A stretch of 64,000 nucleotides of DNA from Echinarachnius parma (taxonomy: Eukaryota > Echinodermata > Echinoidea > Clypeasteroida > Echinarachniidae), in the NCBI GenBank assembly GCA_037951105.1, contig JBAMJV010007972.1, positions 102,971 through 166,970 of the forward strand, in the 5' to 3' direction. Positions 44,838 through 56,989 of the stretch are shown one piece after another; within the stretch, counting starts at the first letter, position 1; the number at the start of each line of letters is the position of its first letter. A model generated the notes under the pieces. That model was not told the DNA's origin, made no database searches, and saw only the letters and a list, made by a program, of their open reading frames with translations. The position numbers and the translations under genes were made by a program.

Positions 44838-45403
44838 TTAAAGGGATAGTTGAGTTTTGGTAGAGAGGGCGCTAGACTACTTGTTTTTTTTGTGAGGTTA
44901 TGAAAAACTGAGTATAAAATTTGAAAGAGCATAATATTTCAATAATAAAATCATCTTTGTTTGATCAAAATCGGTTCAGGGACGGCTGAAATATCCATAA
45001 ATATAACAATTTGTAATAAAGCTGGGGCCCCAGGTTTATTAGAGAAATTTGAACCAGCCGTTAAAAATTCAAAAAAATGCTTCCTCTTTTCAAAAAGTTA
45101 CAAAATAGGTATTTAAATAGTTGTTGGTTATTTCTCTATCTAATCACTATTTCAACAACAAAGCATCACATGCACAATATTGTATTCAAAATGGTTGAAA
45201 CCGAAGAGTGTTTAGAGAGCGCCCTCTTTCGTTTTAACGGCTCTTTTTTAATGATAACATGATCTTTACTACGTCATTTGTAATTTTGTGTTCCTTTCTA
45301 GTTATAACTATTAGTTTGTAATGTAATGATGCAGGTTTTGGTTACTAAAATTCAGTTTCACCAAAACTGTACTCTCCTTACCAGAACTCAACTATCCCTT
45401 TAA
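44838..45403. mobile_element. MITE family 2, full-length copy
   Basis: TTAAAGGGATAGTTGAGTTT to GAACTCAACTATCCCTTTAA; about 0.57 kb, interior as in 26132-26696. Confidence 0.9.
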
Positions 45404-45656
45404 CTAGACTGCGTTCATGGTTTCGTGTAATCGTAAAGATGACCGAACGCCACGTACAGCACATCATGAACTTTAAGCTCTTGGCCTCTTAATTGTAATA
45501 ACCATACATTTCCTCAAGTGTTCAGAACATTATTTTTTCGTGGTATCCGTTAAACAAACACCTACAAAATAATACTGATTATTTTTCAGACTTTAGACTG
45601 CGATTTGGCTGTCATCTGATATCTTGAATGATATATAGCGGTGGGTTTTGCACAGT

Positions 45657-45800
45657 CAGACCCGTAGCCAGGGAAGAGGGGTGCGTTGGGTGCGTATACA
45701 CCCCCCTCCCTCCAATTTCACAAACGTCCACAGTGGTCTCGGGCAATGATCGGTCTTGTTGACCCCCACCCCACCCCACGCTTACACACAACTAAACCAG
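45657..45800. repeat. GTAGCCAGGG...poly(C) dispersed repeat
   Basis: CGTAGCCAGGG, GGTGCGTATACACCCCCC and CTTACACACAACTAAACCAG recur, with longer C runs, at 47590-47735 and 47850-47995. Confidence 0.7.
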
Positions 45801-46167
45801 TGGAACAACGAACACAAATTAACTGCCCCAAAGTTGTCTAATTTTGCCAAACTTTGAGGTACACTTCGCCAGAGTAAAGACATTTCCACAACTCCCGGGG
45901 CTGTATGCACTTTCAAACTATCTTCTGTTTCAATATGAACAGAACGCCATGCTTTTGAAAATATTCGCAAACAAAAGTGATTACATTTTGTTGACACACA
46001 GTATAATGGTATATTGCCTTCAACCTCCACAATTAAAACAATAATACATGTTATCAATAACATAGATAATTAGACACAGTGGCAAAGTTTCAAAAAAACA
46101 ATAATAAACATAAGGGGAAGATTTTTAAAAAAAATATAGAAATAAATAAGGTGTGGCAACCCCCCCA

Positions 46168-46182
46168 CCCCCCCCCCCCCCC
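46168..46182. repeat. Poly(C)15
   Basis: Homopolymer C run next to AACAATTTCGGGCCCC; surrounding 45801-46242 holds no gene. Confidence 0.9.
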
Positions 46183-46242
46183 AAACAATTTCGGGCCCCA
46201 ATCAGTCCGGCAACGCTATGCCACTATATAGACAGGTATATG

Positions 46243-46493
46243 TGACCGGCTATAGCAAAACCCTGCACTTGTCGGTAAAATCAAAATGTAGATTTTCATA
46301 CCATTAGAAAGGCTTTGTCACAAGCTTTCATTTGATGCTTTAATTGTTCTAACAAATTGGTAAATAATTACCGAAGATATGATTGTTTTCAAATCATAAG
46401 TCTTGTACACACATTATGTGAATTTAAAATGCCAATTTCTCCATTAAGACATGAATTACCGACAAATGCCGGGTTTGCTATAGCCGGTCACAT
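46243..46493. mobile_element. MITE with GTGACCGGCTATAGCAAA ends
   Basis: GTGACCGGCTATAGCAAAAC at the left end is matched inverted by TTTGCTATAGCCGGTCAC at the right. About 250 bp. Its terminal TGTGACC resembles the element at 1677-2120. Confidence 0.85.
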
Positions 46494-46839
46494 GTAGATA
46501 TATAGAAATAGGAAGGATGAGTGGGAGTGAGAGGGGTGAGAGGGAGGGGAGGGGGGTAAGATGGAGAGAGGGAAAGGAGTAAACTGACATTATCTCTCTT
46601 TATGTATATATATATCTCTTTTCGCTTAATTATTGATCATACCGAGGTTTTGTTTATAGAAATAAGCCATTATCATCATCATCAAGATAAGTGGCGCTGA
46701 TGGGACACAGAGCGCTGATGTGGGTCTCATAAAAGCACACCTGGCCGTGCATGCATCTTATGCATTCATTCCATCTCCAGAGTCCAGACCCCCTCTTTAA
46801 TTATAGTCAGTCCAAGATATCGGGGTCAGGGGGTCAGGC

Positions 46840-47060
46840 TGTCCTAGAAACTTTCCTTGAACATTCTTCCTAAGTGCATTTTAGAATAGGCCTACAACTT
46901 CTTCCTAAGTTGCTAATTGGAATAAGTTCTTGCTAAAGTTAGGGAAAAAGTTAGGACGTGACTTAGAAAGATATTTAGGAAGGATATTGGAATACCACTT
47001 AGGACAAATCATGACTTAGGACGAAATTCTAACTTAGGACAACTTTTAGAATACCACCCT
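46840..47060. repeat. TTCCTAAGT/ACTTAGGA word cluster
   Basis: TCCTAAGT occurs in the left half and ACTTAGGA in the right half at least three times each, with AGAATA near both ends. Looks like a weaker relative of the word-filled elements. Confidence 0.55.
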
Positions 47061-47154
47061 TATATACCACTTATTACCACCCCACCCCCTCCCCATCCGT
47101 CGTTTGACAGGGTGTATAGGTAGACAGGTAGAACGAACTGATCGATAAAGGCTA

Positions 47155-47600
47155 GACCCCATATTCAAACCACACTAGCTTAGCTCTATTTCAGATGATG
47201 GGCTAATCATGCAGCGATCAGCCTGTATATCCCTCAATAATGAGTAAAGTACATGTACCATACGTGCAAAAATATATAGTTTGTTATGTTGGGTCGGCAT
47301 CTAACCCACTTTGCATGCAGGACAATACAATACATAATTATAATCAACCAAACTAATGTAAAGGAAATTTGCATGCAGACAAAGGTATCATGTAATAAAC
47401 CAAAATTATGTATAAATAATGTAAAGGAATCCTTTACATGAATATATCTTTGTCTGTATGCAAAGTTGCTTAGATGCCAACAATAAACGTATGGTACCTG
47501 TACTATAACCACGAGGGACATACGGGCTGGTCGCTGCTTATTTAGCCATCATCTGAAATAGAGGAAAGCTAGTTTAGTTTTTAGTTTATGAATATGGCAG
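47155..47600. repeat. Foldback hairpin, about 215-bp arms
   Basis: CTATTTCAGATGATGG (left, about 47188) and CCATCATCTGAAATAG (right, about 47547), GTACCATACGT and ACGTATGGTAC, and further pairs out to CCATATTCA/TGAATATGG show a palindrome over nearly the whole interval. Confidence 0.85.
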
Positions 47601-48160
47601 GGGATGTGCGTAGGGTGCGTACGTACCCCCCCCCCCCCCCCCAACAAAATAAAATCAGAAATGTCCACCGTCATCGGTCCACGACCCCCCCCCCCCCCCC
47701 CCCCCCCCCCAATACCCCAGCTTACACAACTAAACAAGTCGTCTTGGACATCTAGGCGTCTGAGGCGGGGGTGTAGCCCCTTTATTTTTTAAACCCGATG
47801 TTCGTGCAGGTGTTCTGTGAAAAACGGGAAGTATAATTATATTATTAGTATAAATATTCGGGCAAAAGACCTCGGCCCCCGAGAAAAATGTGCTCCTACG
47901 TCCATGTCTTGGTATCAACCACGATCACCACCCCCCCCGCCCCCCCCCCCCCCCCTGCACAACTTAACGAGTGGTAACCAGTGGTCTCGAGCCATAATCA
48001 CCGCTTTTTAAAATTACACACCCCCCTCCTTGAACTTATACATTTATTGCCATATAAATCATTATTTATTGACTGGGGCTCCTCGGGGAGGGGGGGGGTG
48101 GGGGTAGCATAATTGTTTTCGGTGCAACCATGGCCAAGCCCCCCCCCCCCCCCACCCCCT
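47583..48160. repeat. Poly(C)-rich dispersed repeats
   Basis: C runs at 47626-47642, 47685-47710, 47941-47956 and 48139-48153 within copies of the 45657-45800 repeat. Poly-Pro and poly-Gly reading frames here are artefacts. Confidence 0.8.
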
Positions 48161-49458
48161 TTGGCAGGAGGGGTGGGGCATCGGAGACCCCCACTTGTTT
48201 AGTTGCGCGAGCTGGTAGACATGGTAGAGGGGCATCGTGACCAAGACCAGTGGTTTAATCGTGTAAAAGGGGAGGGGACGTATATATACTTTGCAGCGAT
48301 ATAATATAAAGCAGCATGTATGTGTATGTTGAGGCACTTGAGGGAGGCGGAGGGGGGGGTGGGGGGGGGGGGGTTCTTGTGGTGCAACCATTTGTCGCTT
48401 CTCTTATTACATGGCCGAAAAGACACATTCACATAACACCCCTGATTCGTGCACATATTATCAAATTCTGAGAAATTATTGAGAAATTATTGAGAAATTA
48501 TCTTTGTTTAATTAAATAATTGATTGATACAACTCAACCAATCCAACAAAATATTACACTATGTATAAATTATGCTTTAATGTGATTTGAATATAAATTA
48601 TGCAATACTTGATGAAAATATTACAATCAAACATTTTCCCGAATCATTAAACCAATTAAATGTACAAGGGAAAACTTGTTTCATAATATCAAAACAGCAG
48701 TTTCGTACACACAATGCCTAACTTGTCATGATTGTCAGAAATCGACTTTATTTATTAGCCTACTACTCCTTTAAGGTATTCGTACCAAATTTTGCTTTTG
48801 AAAATATTGCCAAATTACTTACAATTGATTGATACAATTCAACCACTCCCAACAAAATTGTACTCTCTTCTGACTAAATATCTTCTGATACAAATGTGAT
48901 ATGAACGAAAATGCATGCAATTGAAGAGCATTCTTCCAAAAGGCGGTATATGCACTTTTTCAACTTTCGAGGAAAACAGGTTTCTTTGCCCAAGTTTGTA
49001 CACGTGCCTATCGTGAATATGAAATTGAGCTTTCTATATTTTGATTTTGAGAGAGTATTTTGTCGTAAAATGTGGATTCCTATATAGCTACGCAGCTTAT
49101 AAATGTAGATATATCGTTAACTCAATTGTTATGGAAAGTGGATTTAGCGCCTTTGGAACTGAGTATGTCGGAAGCATTTATAATCAAAAGTGGCAAGAAT
49201 TTTCGTGAAACATTAAATAAAATTACAAAAAAAATACAGTATACCCATTTTAAAAATGTCATACATTGTTATTATCATCATGACACATGCAATTCTGTAC
49301 CAAGCAGCTTACATCGCTTGTAGTCATATTCATAACAACAACAACAACCATTATAAATTTGAATATTTATCCCTATTATTTTACTTTGTTTACATCGTTG
49401 GTGTTTGTTTTAATAGTGTGTGTACTTATTTGTTTCTAAAGCATCGCAACAAAATGTC
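48161..49458. other. Intergenic, nothing coding
   Basis: Contains a G run near 48350-48374 and a short triplication of TTGAGAAATTA at 48470-48500; otherwise no recognisable structure. Confidence 0.5.
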
Positions 49459-49866
49459 CTTAAAGGGATCTAGTAACTCTGTTTACATGTGCAACAAGTG
49501 ATGACTTGGTTGATACAGTAATTGTTTATTAATAGTCTGTGTTGTATCCAATTTCCAACGGGTAAATTGGTCGACAATTTCAAGTAAATGACGTATATGC
49601 CGAGTAACAGCCAACAAAATACAACATGATATTCACTTATTTGCATTCACTTTGTACACGGTTTTCGCGGTCCAGTGGATAATTTAACATCTGAAACACT
49701 TCAATCGTAAATATCTTTTGAACGGAATGGACATTTGAAAAAACCGAAACCTGTCCCATGCTTTTATTATTCAGACGAATAGAATACGGTATGAGGAAAC
49801 CGCTAGAATTCCAATTGGATTTGAGGATTTTGGACAATGTTACTATATTATATAAGTTCCTTTAAA
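49459..49866. mobile_element. MITE family 1, copy 4 (inverted)
   Basis: TTAAAGGGATCTAGTAACT to AAGTTCCTTTAAA; reverse orientation relative to copies 1 and 2. Confidence 0.88.
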
Positions 49867-50037
49867 TTTTCTAATTTCCACAGAAGTCCCAGAACCTACA
49901 AGAACTAAATCTCAGAATGAATTAAATAGTATTGAACCACCAGTTTCTAGAATCCTGGATAAGAGTAAAAATCTTCTTCTTTCGAAACTGCATTTAACAG
50001 ACTAAATATACGCTAAAGGTTGATAGAGTTAACATGG

Positions 50038-50438
50038 TTAATGGGATCTAGTTACATAGTCCAAATCCTCAAAACTTACTTGGAACTCTAGCAGTTCTCT
50101 TATACCTTGTTGTATTCGTATTAACAATAAAAGCATGGGACAACTTTCGTTTTTGTTTAATTTCCATTTCGTTCAAAAGATATTTACGATTGAAATGTTC
50201 AGATGTTTATCTGTCCCACGGGATAATAATCAAGCCGTGTACAAAGTAATTAAAGTGCAATGAGTTACAGTGAATATCGTTTTGCATTTTTGCTAATTTC
50301 TCGGCAAAAAACATCCAATTAACATGAAATTTTTCACACATTACGTTGTGGACATATCAGATCACACACAAGACACATTTTATTAATCACTCATCACTTT
50401 TTTTGCACTTGCCCGCAAAGTTACTAGATCCCTTTAAG
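50038..50438. mobile_element. MITE family 1, copy 5
   Basis: AATGGGATCTAGTTACATA to TACTAGATCCCTTTAA, opposite in orientation to copy 4 and only 170 bp from it, so the pair forms a large inverted repeat. Confidence 0.85.
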
Positions 50439-50491
50439 TTTCAGAGTGCAAAGCAGTACATAGACAGAAAAATTAATCTCTCTTTCTGGAG

Positions 50492-50610
50492 GGGTCCTTT
50501 AATATTATGACGTCATACTATCCCCTCCATCACGATTTAGCAGGTGAAAAAACAAAAATCGTCTCAGAACCCCTCCGAAACATTGGCTGATTTTTCGGAC
50601 TAAGCAGTAC
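50492..50610. repeat. Second copy of the 16970-17092 repeat
   Basis: GGTCCTTTAATATTATGACG to GGCTGATTTTTCGGACTAA, as at 16970, without the poly(G) run. Confidence 0.85.
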
Positions 50611-50943
50611 ACAGATGAAACAGAAGCTAAAATGATGTTAAAAGACAAATAATTTTGTTAGCAAGGAATGCGAAATAATAGGATAACTGGTCTATACAAT
50701 TTAATTACTGTCACAGACTAACAATTACAATGTAGCATTCACTGCAAGTACTGAATTACATTAAAACAATAATGTATTGACTTGTGTATTTATTGGCACA
50801 TGTTACACGATATTTCAGAACTATCACTTTTTAAGTGTAATACAAATTATAATTATATAAACATGATTATTTTAATAATCACGAGAGTATCACTCAGATA
50901 TATCTACGAAGTACATGTAAAAACAAAATTCAATCTTATTGAC

Positions 50944-51498
50944 CTTTAAAGGGGTAGTTCAGTTTTTGGTATAGAGGGCGCTGCACAAAATAATTTGTTT
51001 GCGAGATAATGAAAAACTGAGTGTAAAATTTGCAAGAGCATACACTTTTAATGGCAGAATAAACTTTATTTGATCAAAATCGGTTCAGAAACGGCTGAAA
51101 TTTCAATAAATATATCCGATCGGAATAAATCTGGGGCCCAGATTTATTTAAATATATATTTTTTTTAATCTAAAAAATGCTTACACTTTTTCAAAATTTT
51201 TCAAAAGAGGCTTTTAAATAGTTGTTAATGATCTCTCTATTTAATAATTATTTCAACAAAACATCGCTTTCATAATTTTGTATGCAAAATGGTTGAAACC
51301 AATGCTTTTTTAGAGAGCGCCCTCTTGTGTTTTAACGGATCTTTTTGGATGATTACAGTTACAGGCTTTTTACTTAGTCGTTTGTACTTTTCTATACCTT
51401 TCGAGCATGGTGGAGTTGTAACTATTAGTTTGTAATGCTATTGTGCAGGTTTTGGTTACTAAAGCTCAGCCTTACCGAAACTGTACTACCCCTTTAAG
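50944..51498. mobile_element. MITE family 2, full-length copy
   Basis: TTTAAAGGGGTAGTTCAGTT to ACTGTACTACCCCTTTAA; interior as in 26132-26696. Confidence 0.9.
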
Positions 51499-51884
51499 TT
51501 GGCACATATTACACAATATTTCAGAAGTCACTTCTTTAAAAACAATTATAGAAGGGGATCTAGGTATCTAGGATCTAGGATCTAGGTATATATACGGTTC
51601 CCGTCCCGTTCCCGTATGTGAAAAGGACTCACGGAAACCTGTTATTCCACATATGATTTTGCAAATGTTTCCCTAATTACAAAGATATTTGAATTGGGTG
51701 ACTAGCATTCCAGAAACGTGCTCCAGGAATTGTTTTCGATTGTTTACATTCAAATTGAAAAGTAGGTGATGAAATTTGATATGATTTTTCACTCATTATT
51801 AACAGTGTTTTTTTCTAGGAAGCTTCATCACACATCATTCAGAAGAATCTAATAATGATATTGGCATAACATATGTCTATGATT

Positions 51885-52290
51885 AAAAGGTACCACCACC
51901 CAAAAATAATATTCTTATAAACGAAAGGTAACATCTTTAGTAGTCTATTCCATCAACAAGTTCACAAAAATATGTTTCCAGAAAGAAGAACAAAATAATT
52001 GGAAAACGCATCACCATTCTAAAGCATCATGGGTCTGCAAGCACGAAGACTACTTTGTCCAGAGCGAACGAATCGTCAGGGATTCTATTGTCTCGATCCA
52101 AACGTACGCGTGAATAGCATTGGCGCACTCCCAAATGTTTGGCCTGTACGGAACCAGGAAATAATAGTGGTTCTGTATTAAAGTGGTGGTAATGTATTGC
52201 TTTGTTTATGAATTTACACAACCCTTTGCAAAATGTTGGGTATCTATTTGATATCACAAAACGGGACCAAAAAATATAATTATGTGTTAT
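51885..52290. repeat. Dispersed repeat, longer copy of 13628-13815
   Basis: Shares ACCACCACCCAAAAATAAT and GTTTATGAAT..CACAACCC with the shorter copy, with an extra internal stretch of about 190 bp. The minus-strand frame 52027-52425 lies within it and is not accepted as a gene. Confidence 0.65.
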
Positions 52291-52641
52291 TCTTTGCCTG
52301 GTGGTCTGAACAAATATTACAATGAGTAATCCATTGCTGCATGCGTTTTCTATCCCATGCAGCCTTCGGGTGTTTTGATAAATATCCAGTTTCATCATAA
52401 CCAACTCCAGCTGATAGAGTTTCACGCATATCTAGTTCAGTTCAGTGTACTTAGAACAAAAACAATTACTGTGTCTGGAGGAAAGACGCATTTAATGTTT
52501 TTATTTAGAAAATTAATATTTTCTATGTATTTCCTTTGTCTAGTAGTCAGGGCTATTAGGGAAATATAGGAACTTTTTTGGTGCAGATTCGTCTAAAAGC
52601 ACCACATTTGGCCCAGAGGTAGCCCATACTATACTATTACG

Positions 52642-52725
52642 ATTTAAATAATGGATAGGCCACACCTTCAAGCAACATCGATGCTAGCGTCGATTTTGAA
52701 GGTGTGGCCTATCCATTATTTAAAC
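52642..52725. repeat. Hairpin, about 36-bp arms
   Basis: GGATAGGCCACACCTTCAA is matched inverted by TTGAAGGTGTGGCCTATCC; flanks ATTTAAATAAT/ATTATTTAAA also pair. Confidence 0.9.
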
Positions 52726-53379
52726 GTTGTAGGACTTTTTAGTTGGGCTTCTATGCATAGGCTTCTAGTATTTATGTATTGTAGGTTGCACGCTACTAAA
52801 TATGATCCCCATAGACTTACACACTAACATCCATGATTTCAATCTAACATAAAATATATATCATTGCCTGAAGTTTTCTAATTGTTTGATAATCTGTATA
52901 TCATGGTAGATCTATCAACAGAAAAAAATAAGAAAAAAATGATGCAGCATAACATTAATAAAAATGAACCTTGAACGAAGAATAGATCTTTTTCAATTGC
53001 CTTGGCAATAGGAGTGCAGATCTGCATGCACTGCACTTAATAAATCAGGAAAAATTATTATTTGCCCGATCAGTTGTCCAGACTTTAGGCGTATTATGGA
53101 AGGTAACATTACCTTAATGCCAAATTCTGCATAAAACTACAGATTATCAGAACTTATGTATTTTTTATGATTTTGTTCTCAAAAACAAGTACGTCTTTTT
53201 TCCTTCGCCACAGCGGGAAAAAAGGCGACGCGGATGAATTAGGTACAAGTGCAACCTTTATTTCTGTGGATTAAACATGAAATGGCGCCCCCTGGCACCG
53301 CCATATTCGTCAAAATGCAAAATGGCTGCCATCGGAGACGGTATTCGAGGGGCTACACAAACAAAACTTGGTGCAATTA

Positions 53380-53922
53380 AAGGGCAATGAAACCCAAGCA
53401 AAATGTTGCTTTCATAGACTTGAAGAGATTAGGAGTAATAATCTCTGAAAGTTAGAGCATAATCGGGCAAGAAACAAGAAAACTATGGCTCTTTGAAGAT
53501 GTCCATTTATTCCTATGGGGAACTCAGATTGGCAACGCACTCTGATAAGTGTGTGGACTACTCCTCCCCATATGTTTTGTACACAAATGTTCCCATTTTT
53601 ACATTTTTCTTCATAGTCACACTTTTCCATTCCCCCAACTCATGATATGTTATGTATAAATGCATTCTACAAAACATATGTTGAACTCAAACGAAGGGTA
53701 AACATAAAATTTGAGAAAATTGAACAAAATTGAAATTTTGTGTACAAAATGTATGGGGAGTAGTCAACCACTTTGCCAGAGTGCGTTGCCAATTTGAGTC
53801 ACTCGTAGAAATAGTTTTCTTATTTCTTGACCAATTGTGCTCAAATTTTCAGGGACTATTCATCCTATTCAGTGTCTTATAGTGCATACAACAATTTGTC
53901 TGGATTTCATTGTCCTTTAAGG
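53380..53922. mobile_element. Foldback element, second copy of 14528-15065
   Basis: AAAGGGCAATGAAACCC to TTTCATTGTCCTTTAA, with TTGGCAACGCACTCT and AGAGTGCGTTGCCAA in the two halves. Confidence 0.85.
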
Positions 53923-53952
53923 GGTTTATAGGGTCACAGAGTCTGATTTTTC

Positions 53953-54031
53953 TTATTCAAATGAAAAAACTCTCGCGCTTCACCTTATTTGCAAATGAGG
54001 TGAAGCGTGAGTTTTTTTTCATTTGAATAAA
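53953..54031. repeat. Hairpin, about 37-bp arms
   Basis: ATTCAAATGAAAAAACTC with GCGCTTCACCT is matched inverted by AGGTGAAGCG and TTTCATTTGAAT; loop of only a few bases. Confidence 0.9.
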
Positions 54032-55251
54032 TAACCATACGTGAATTCATTGGATTAAAAAAAACACATTACACAAAAATCAAAAACAAGTACGCTGCTG
54101 TACGCATCACGCAATCATTTGTTTTGCAGTTGCCATGGCATTTGCGTATTTTGGATAAAAACGCACTCTGCCACAATTAATGGGATTTTTGTAGACCGGA
54201 AGGCAAACTTCTCTATGTCATCAGAATTGCATTGTGGGTTACTTCGGGAGCTACATGAACCAATCACAGAGCAGTTCACAGCCTCGTCACCAGATCGAGG
54301 TCAAGAAAACAAGTTCATATGCATACGTTACCATGGATCCCATTGTTCTCATAAGCGTGATAAAATCTAGGACAGTGCGCAGAAAAATAAGCGCGATAGG
54401 CTACGCGCTTCACATCATCATACGGGTTGGTTTGTTTATTCATAATTCTATGTGATGATTAGTCAAGTCTTTCTAGGTTAGTACGCGATGACGTAGAGAA
54501 GCAGTCATCCCGTTATAATGAGAAATTTGTAACCACAAAAATCACCTTGTTTTGTCAGGTATCTTGTTAAACATTGGGGAAAATAAAATAATAATCTGGG
54601 ACCAGCAAAATTATCTTTTTATAAGAGGGTTTTGTTATAAAATACCAGAGGTCTTCATAACGAGGTTCTAAAGAATTTTTTTTACAGAGAAAAATTAAAA
54701 TCACTCTTTCACATAGTAGCACCTAAATTAATTAAAATATTGTTCATGCACCTTCCCTTTTAACTAATGCATGATATATCATGGAAAAAGAAAACTAAAA
54801 AAGAAAAAACATATTTCCCACAAAAATTTCAAAACATGATGTAAGAAAAATTTAAACACATTTTGTATTATGATATAATTAATTTATGTTAATTCTGTTT
54901 ATGGCTGTTCTAATTATATATACTTTAGAATGTTGAGAAGTGGTGAGTAATTATACTTACTAATTCCCACAAAGTAATTTGAAGACAAAACCCCAAAACA
55001 CATCAAGTTTTGAATAAAGACAACAAAATCATTGCCGAATATGTTCCTAATTTTGAGTCAAAATACAACACAACACAAAAACCATAATCTCTGCAAATAT
55101 GAAATTCATTAATTTCTCAAACAGGTATGTGTCGCACATTTCCTGATTTGAGTTACTGCAAATGGACACCACTTTAGATTTTAAAGAAGAAAAACAAAAA
55201 AACGGCTTCATTCTCATGTTTACCGCCTCCAAATCTGCTCCATCCTTGACT
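54032..55251. other. Intergenic / MIF 3' flank, nothing recognised
   Basis: Small frames near 54119-54455 overlap in two frames and show no family features. A clear polyadenylation signal for the minus-strand MIF gene was not identified. Confidence 0.5.
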
Positions 55252-56989
55252 TTACGAGGCAAATGTTGTTCCATTCCAACCGACGTCTTGTCTTGCCACG
55301 TCACTGAAGTTGACATACATTCTACAGAGATGAAATGATATTCAAACAAGAAATAAATAAATTCCATATTAATAAAATGTCTTAAAGGTACACTTGAGTA
55401 AATTGGTACTTCCCAAAATGCCACTTGACACTAAATTGGTTGGTTTTAATTCCATTTGAAAGTTCCTTGAATAAAACATGTAAAATGAGAATCTTTCCCT
55501 TTCAAATGCTCTCATAGTTGAAAAATTTGATTTCAAGTTATTTTATTCATAAGTCTTCCGGCTGGGGGACATTTTGACTTTTTAGAAAAATACAAAAAAT
55601 GCGTATAGACTACTTTGAAAAAAATCTAAATAGGTTTTTAAATAGTTGTTGATGATATCTCTATTGAATCATTATTTTAACAAAACATTAAATGCACTAT
55701 TTTGTATGAAAAAATGGCTAAAACCAATGAGTTTTTAGAGAGCGCCCTCTTGAGTTGTAACGGCCATTTAATTAGTCTAGCAACTGCAGACCTATCATTA
55801 TACTTCCATGTTTCTACTTTAGATGTTTAAAAGCAAATTTTTGAACTTATTTTGCATTTAAACACAATCATAGATATTTAATCAGATTTGTTATGAAACA
55901 TAAATATATTTAATTTTATTTAAACTTGGTATAACTATAAGAATAATTCATGGTACACAGATTCAGAATAGAAAGCAATTTTTTTTTTTAGTCATTTGAA
56001 TCCTTAAATATCACTGTGAACTTTCAAATTTAACCAACTAGATGAACAAAAGTATCCTAGTGGTTCCTGGAAAGTTTTTTCAAAACTTGAAGATGCATGT
56101 AAAAGGAGGACTGTATCATGACAAAATTAGTTTGGTGAACATAAGATGGGGAACTGTTTGAATTGTACAGGATTATGTGGATAAAATGCAAAAAAGTAAT
56201 TGACAGTAAGTTCTCAAGTTTTTCCAATGTTAATCAACAATTTCGCTCGGCTTGAAAGCTCTGAATAACCGTGACAATTAATTTTGTCTTATTGACAAAA
56301 TTTGGGTGTTAAAGGATTGTTTATTGATTTTCTCAAGTTACGGGGGGGCGGGGGGCGGGGGAAGTGGGCCTAAGTTTCTTCAATTTCTTACCTGTCCAGC
56401 TGGATGCCAATCTTGGCCAGAGCATCTGTGATGGTCTTCGGGGGGAAAGAGTTCCTTTTGCACCCCCCCCCCCCCCCCCATAAAATTGCGTTATTCAGCC
56501 TTACCCTAAGGCCTAACCCTAGGTTTTATACGCTTACGCAGTAAGCCCCTTGACTTGCGGGGGTGGGTTTTATATGGTATATTATTATTAGTTAAATCAT
56601 CCTTTAAAAAAACCCCTATGTCACACCCATTTTTTCTTCTTCAATTTTATGGGGGGGGGGGGGGGGGCGGGTGCAAAAGGAACTCTTGCCCTTCGGGGTG
56701 ACAATGTCACACTGTATCATTATTTACTTTGTAAAGGATTGTTCATTGATTTGTTTTTTCTCAAGTTTATACGGGTTTGGCGGGAGGGGTTGAGGGGAGC
56801 ACAGTGTTCTATTTCTCACCTGTCGGGCAGGATGCCAATCTTGGCCAGGACATCGGTGATGGTCTTGGTGAGCACCTTGTTCTCCTCCAGTCCCAGCTTG
56901 CCCACGCTGAATGCATTGACGAAGGCACAGGGCGCGGAGGTTCCACTGAACGTCATTAGCTGATTGGGCAGCAGGTTCACACAGATATA
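55252..56989 (-). CDS. MIF: Macrophage migration inhibitory factor family, exons 2-3
   Basis: Exon 2 is 56989-56820 and exon 3 is 55321-55252 (minus strand), joined in phase (GAC AG|A) across a 1.5-kb intron with AG and GTGAG sites. Exon 2 encodes YICVNLLPNQLMTFSG, then SAPCAFVNAFSVGKLG and TKTITDVLAKIGILPD. Exon 3 encodes MYVNFSDVARQDVGWNGTTF and a stop. Both exon lengths and the joins match the three-exon MIF gene plan. The vertebrate CXXC redox motif is absent: CAFV has only one Cys. Exon 1, with the initiator Met and catalytic Pro, was not found up to 64000. MIF proteins are trimeric tautomerases/cytokines; D-dopachrome tautomerase is an alternative name within the family. Confidence 0.88.
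55600..55765. repeat. Partial MITE family 2 copy in or beside the MIF intron
   Basis: Contains TTTTTAAATAGTTGTTGATG and TTTTTAGAGAGCGCCCTCTT as in the full copies at 44838 and 50944; ends lost. It lies in MIF intron 2. Confidence 0.8.
56392..56438 (-). pseudogene. Partial duplicate of MIF exon 2 (3' end and donor)
   Basis: Minus strand reads KTITDALAKIGIQLD then CAG|GTAAG. The flanking intron (AAAGGATTGTTTATTGATTT) is also duplicated (56301 and 56735), so a segment of exon 2 end plus intron start was tandemly copied. The rest of the exon copy is cut off by the foldback element at 56440. Confidence 0.85.
56440..56694. mobile_element. Foldback element with G/C homopolymer arms
   Basis: AAAGAGTTCCTTTTGCACC plus C17 plus ATAAAATTG on the left, and the complement CAATTTTAT plus G17 plus GGTGCAAAAGGAACTCTT on the right; about 255 bp. 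It joins directly to the truncated MIF exon copy. Confidence 0.85.

Noticed and set aside
44362..44838. 158-residue minus-strand protein
   Set aside because: Crosses poly(C) and a word-repeat region; composition matches repeat translation.
52027..52425. 132-residue minus-strand protein
   Set aside because: Lies within a dispersed repeat also present at 13628 and has no domain features.
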